DNA of 23,206 nt from SIG603 sp964370115 (GTDB lineage: Bacteria > Bacillota > Clostridia > Oscillospirales > Acutalibacteraceae): assembly GCA_964370115.1 (NCBI GenBank), contig CAYJIA010000035.1, positions 1-23,206 on the forward strand. The letters are read 5' to 3'. Positions 23,161 to 23,206 of the stretch are shown here, in pieces; the stretch's first letter is position 1, and the number at the start of each line of letters is the position of its first letter. The notes under the pieces are model-generated. The model had not been told where the DNA came from. It made no database searches and was given only the letters and a program-made list of their open reading frames with translations. The position numbers and the translations under genes were made by a program.

Positions 23161-23204
23161 GAAAATGCGTTTCTTAGGATTAGATTTCGTTTTCTGCGGA
23201 AAAC
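23161..23204 (+). repeat. Dispersed intergenic repeat, copy B (runs off the window)
   Basis: It matches 4573-4616 at 38 of 44 positions without gaps. The window ends 2 nt later, so the true 3' limit is unknown. The sequence upstream (23091-23160) does not resemble the region upstream of copy A, including its 21-bp hairpin. The shared element therefore seems to begin near this point. Confidence 0.65.
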
Positions 23205-23206
23205 GT

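Overview
The window reads as chromosome of a low-GC, endospore-forming Firmicute, most likely a member of the Clostridia. The evidence is AT-rich DNA with strong AGGAGG ribosome-binding sites, a spoIIR sporulation checkpoint gene, an AddAB (not RecBCD) recombination nuclease, ispE of the non-mevalonate isoprenoid pathway, and a DUF378 membrane protein. I cannot name the species. No tRNA, rRNA, CRISPR array, phage gene or insertion-sequence transposase was recognised.

Layout. (1) 1-67 is the last 21 codons of an exported or membrane-anchored protein, followed by a terminator. (2) 279-2651 is a MalT-like STAND/LuxR regulator. (3) 2652-3179 has no protein gene that I can support, but holds a promoter, three hairpins that together look like a small noncoding transcription unit, and a separate strong promoter for the next gene. 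(4) 3180-4427 is a cation:proton antiporter with its own terminator. (5) 4428-4698 holds a very long hairpin and one copy of a dispersed repeat. (6) 10014 down to 4699 on the minus strand is a tight six-gene operon: PHP phosphatase, Lrp/AsnC regulator, class I/II aminotransferase, DUF362 ferredoxin-like protein, ispE and an AAC(3)-fold acetyltransferase. Its neighbouring genes overlap or nearly touch, and one near-consensus promoter lies at 10043-10071. (7) 10157-17932 on the plus strand carries the DUF378 gene, spoIIR, addB and addA. (8) 18171-21089 is a sensor with two extracellular solute-binding domains, one membrane helix, a degenerate GGDEF and an intact-looking EAL domain. It is split by an in-frame TGA at 18969-18971. 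(9) 21237-23090 is the rpsB-tsf operon (ribosomal protein S2 and elongation factor Ts) with a structured leader and a terminator. (10) The right edge holds a second, cut-off copy of the dispersed repeat.

How the parts relate. AddB and AddA form one helicase-nuclease. SpoIIR is the forespore signal that activates sigma-E in the mother cell. Lrp and the aminotransferase are a probable regulator-enzyme pair for amino acid metabolism. The c-di-GMP protein would link an extracellular small molecule to c-di-GMP breakdown, if it is still made whole.

The observations most worth checking are five. The spoIIR ribosome-binding site is buried in the upstream terminator stem, with a forespore-like promoter in the 5' part of the same hairpin. 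The c-di-GMP sensor is interrupted by an in-frame stop. An orphan hairpin-rich transcription unit lies at 2728-2955. The rpsB leader appears structured. A 44-bp repeat is shared by two distant intergenic regions. I did not see an unambiguous new multi-gene defence or biosynthetic system.
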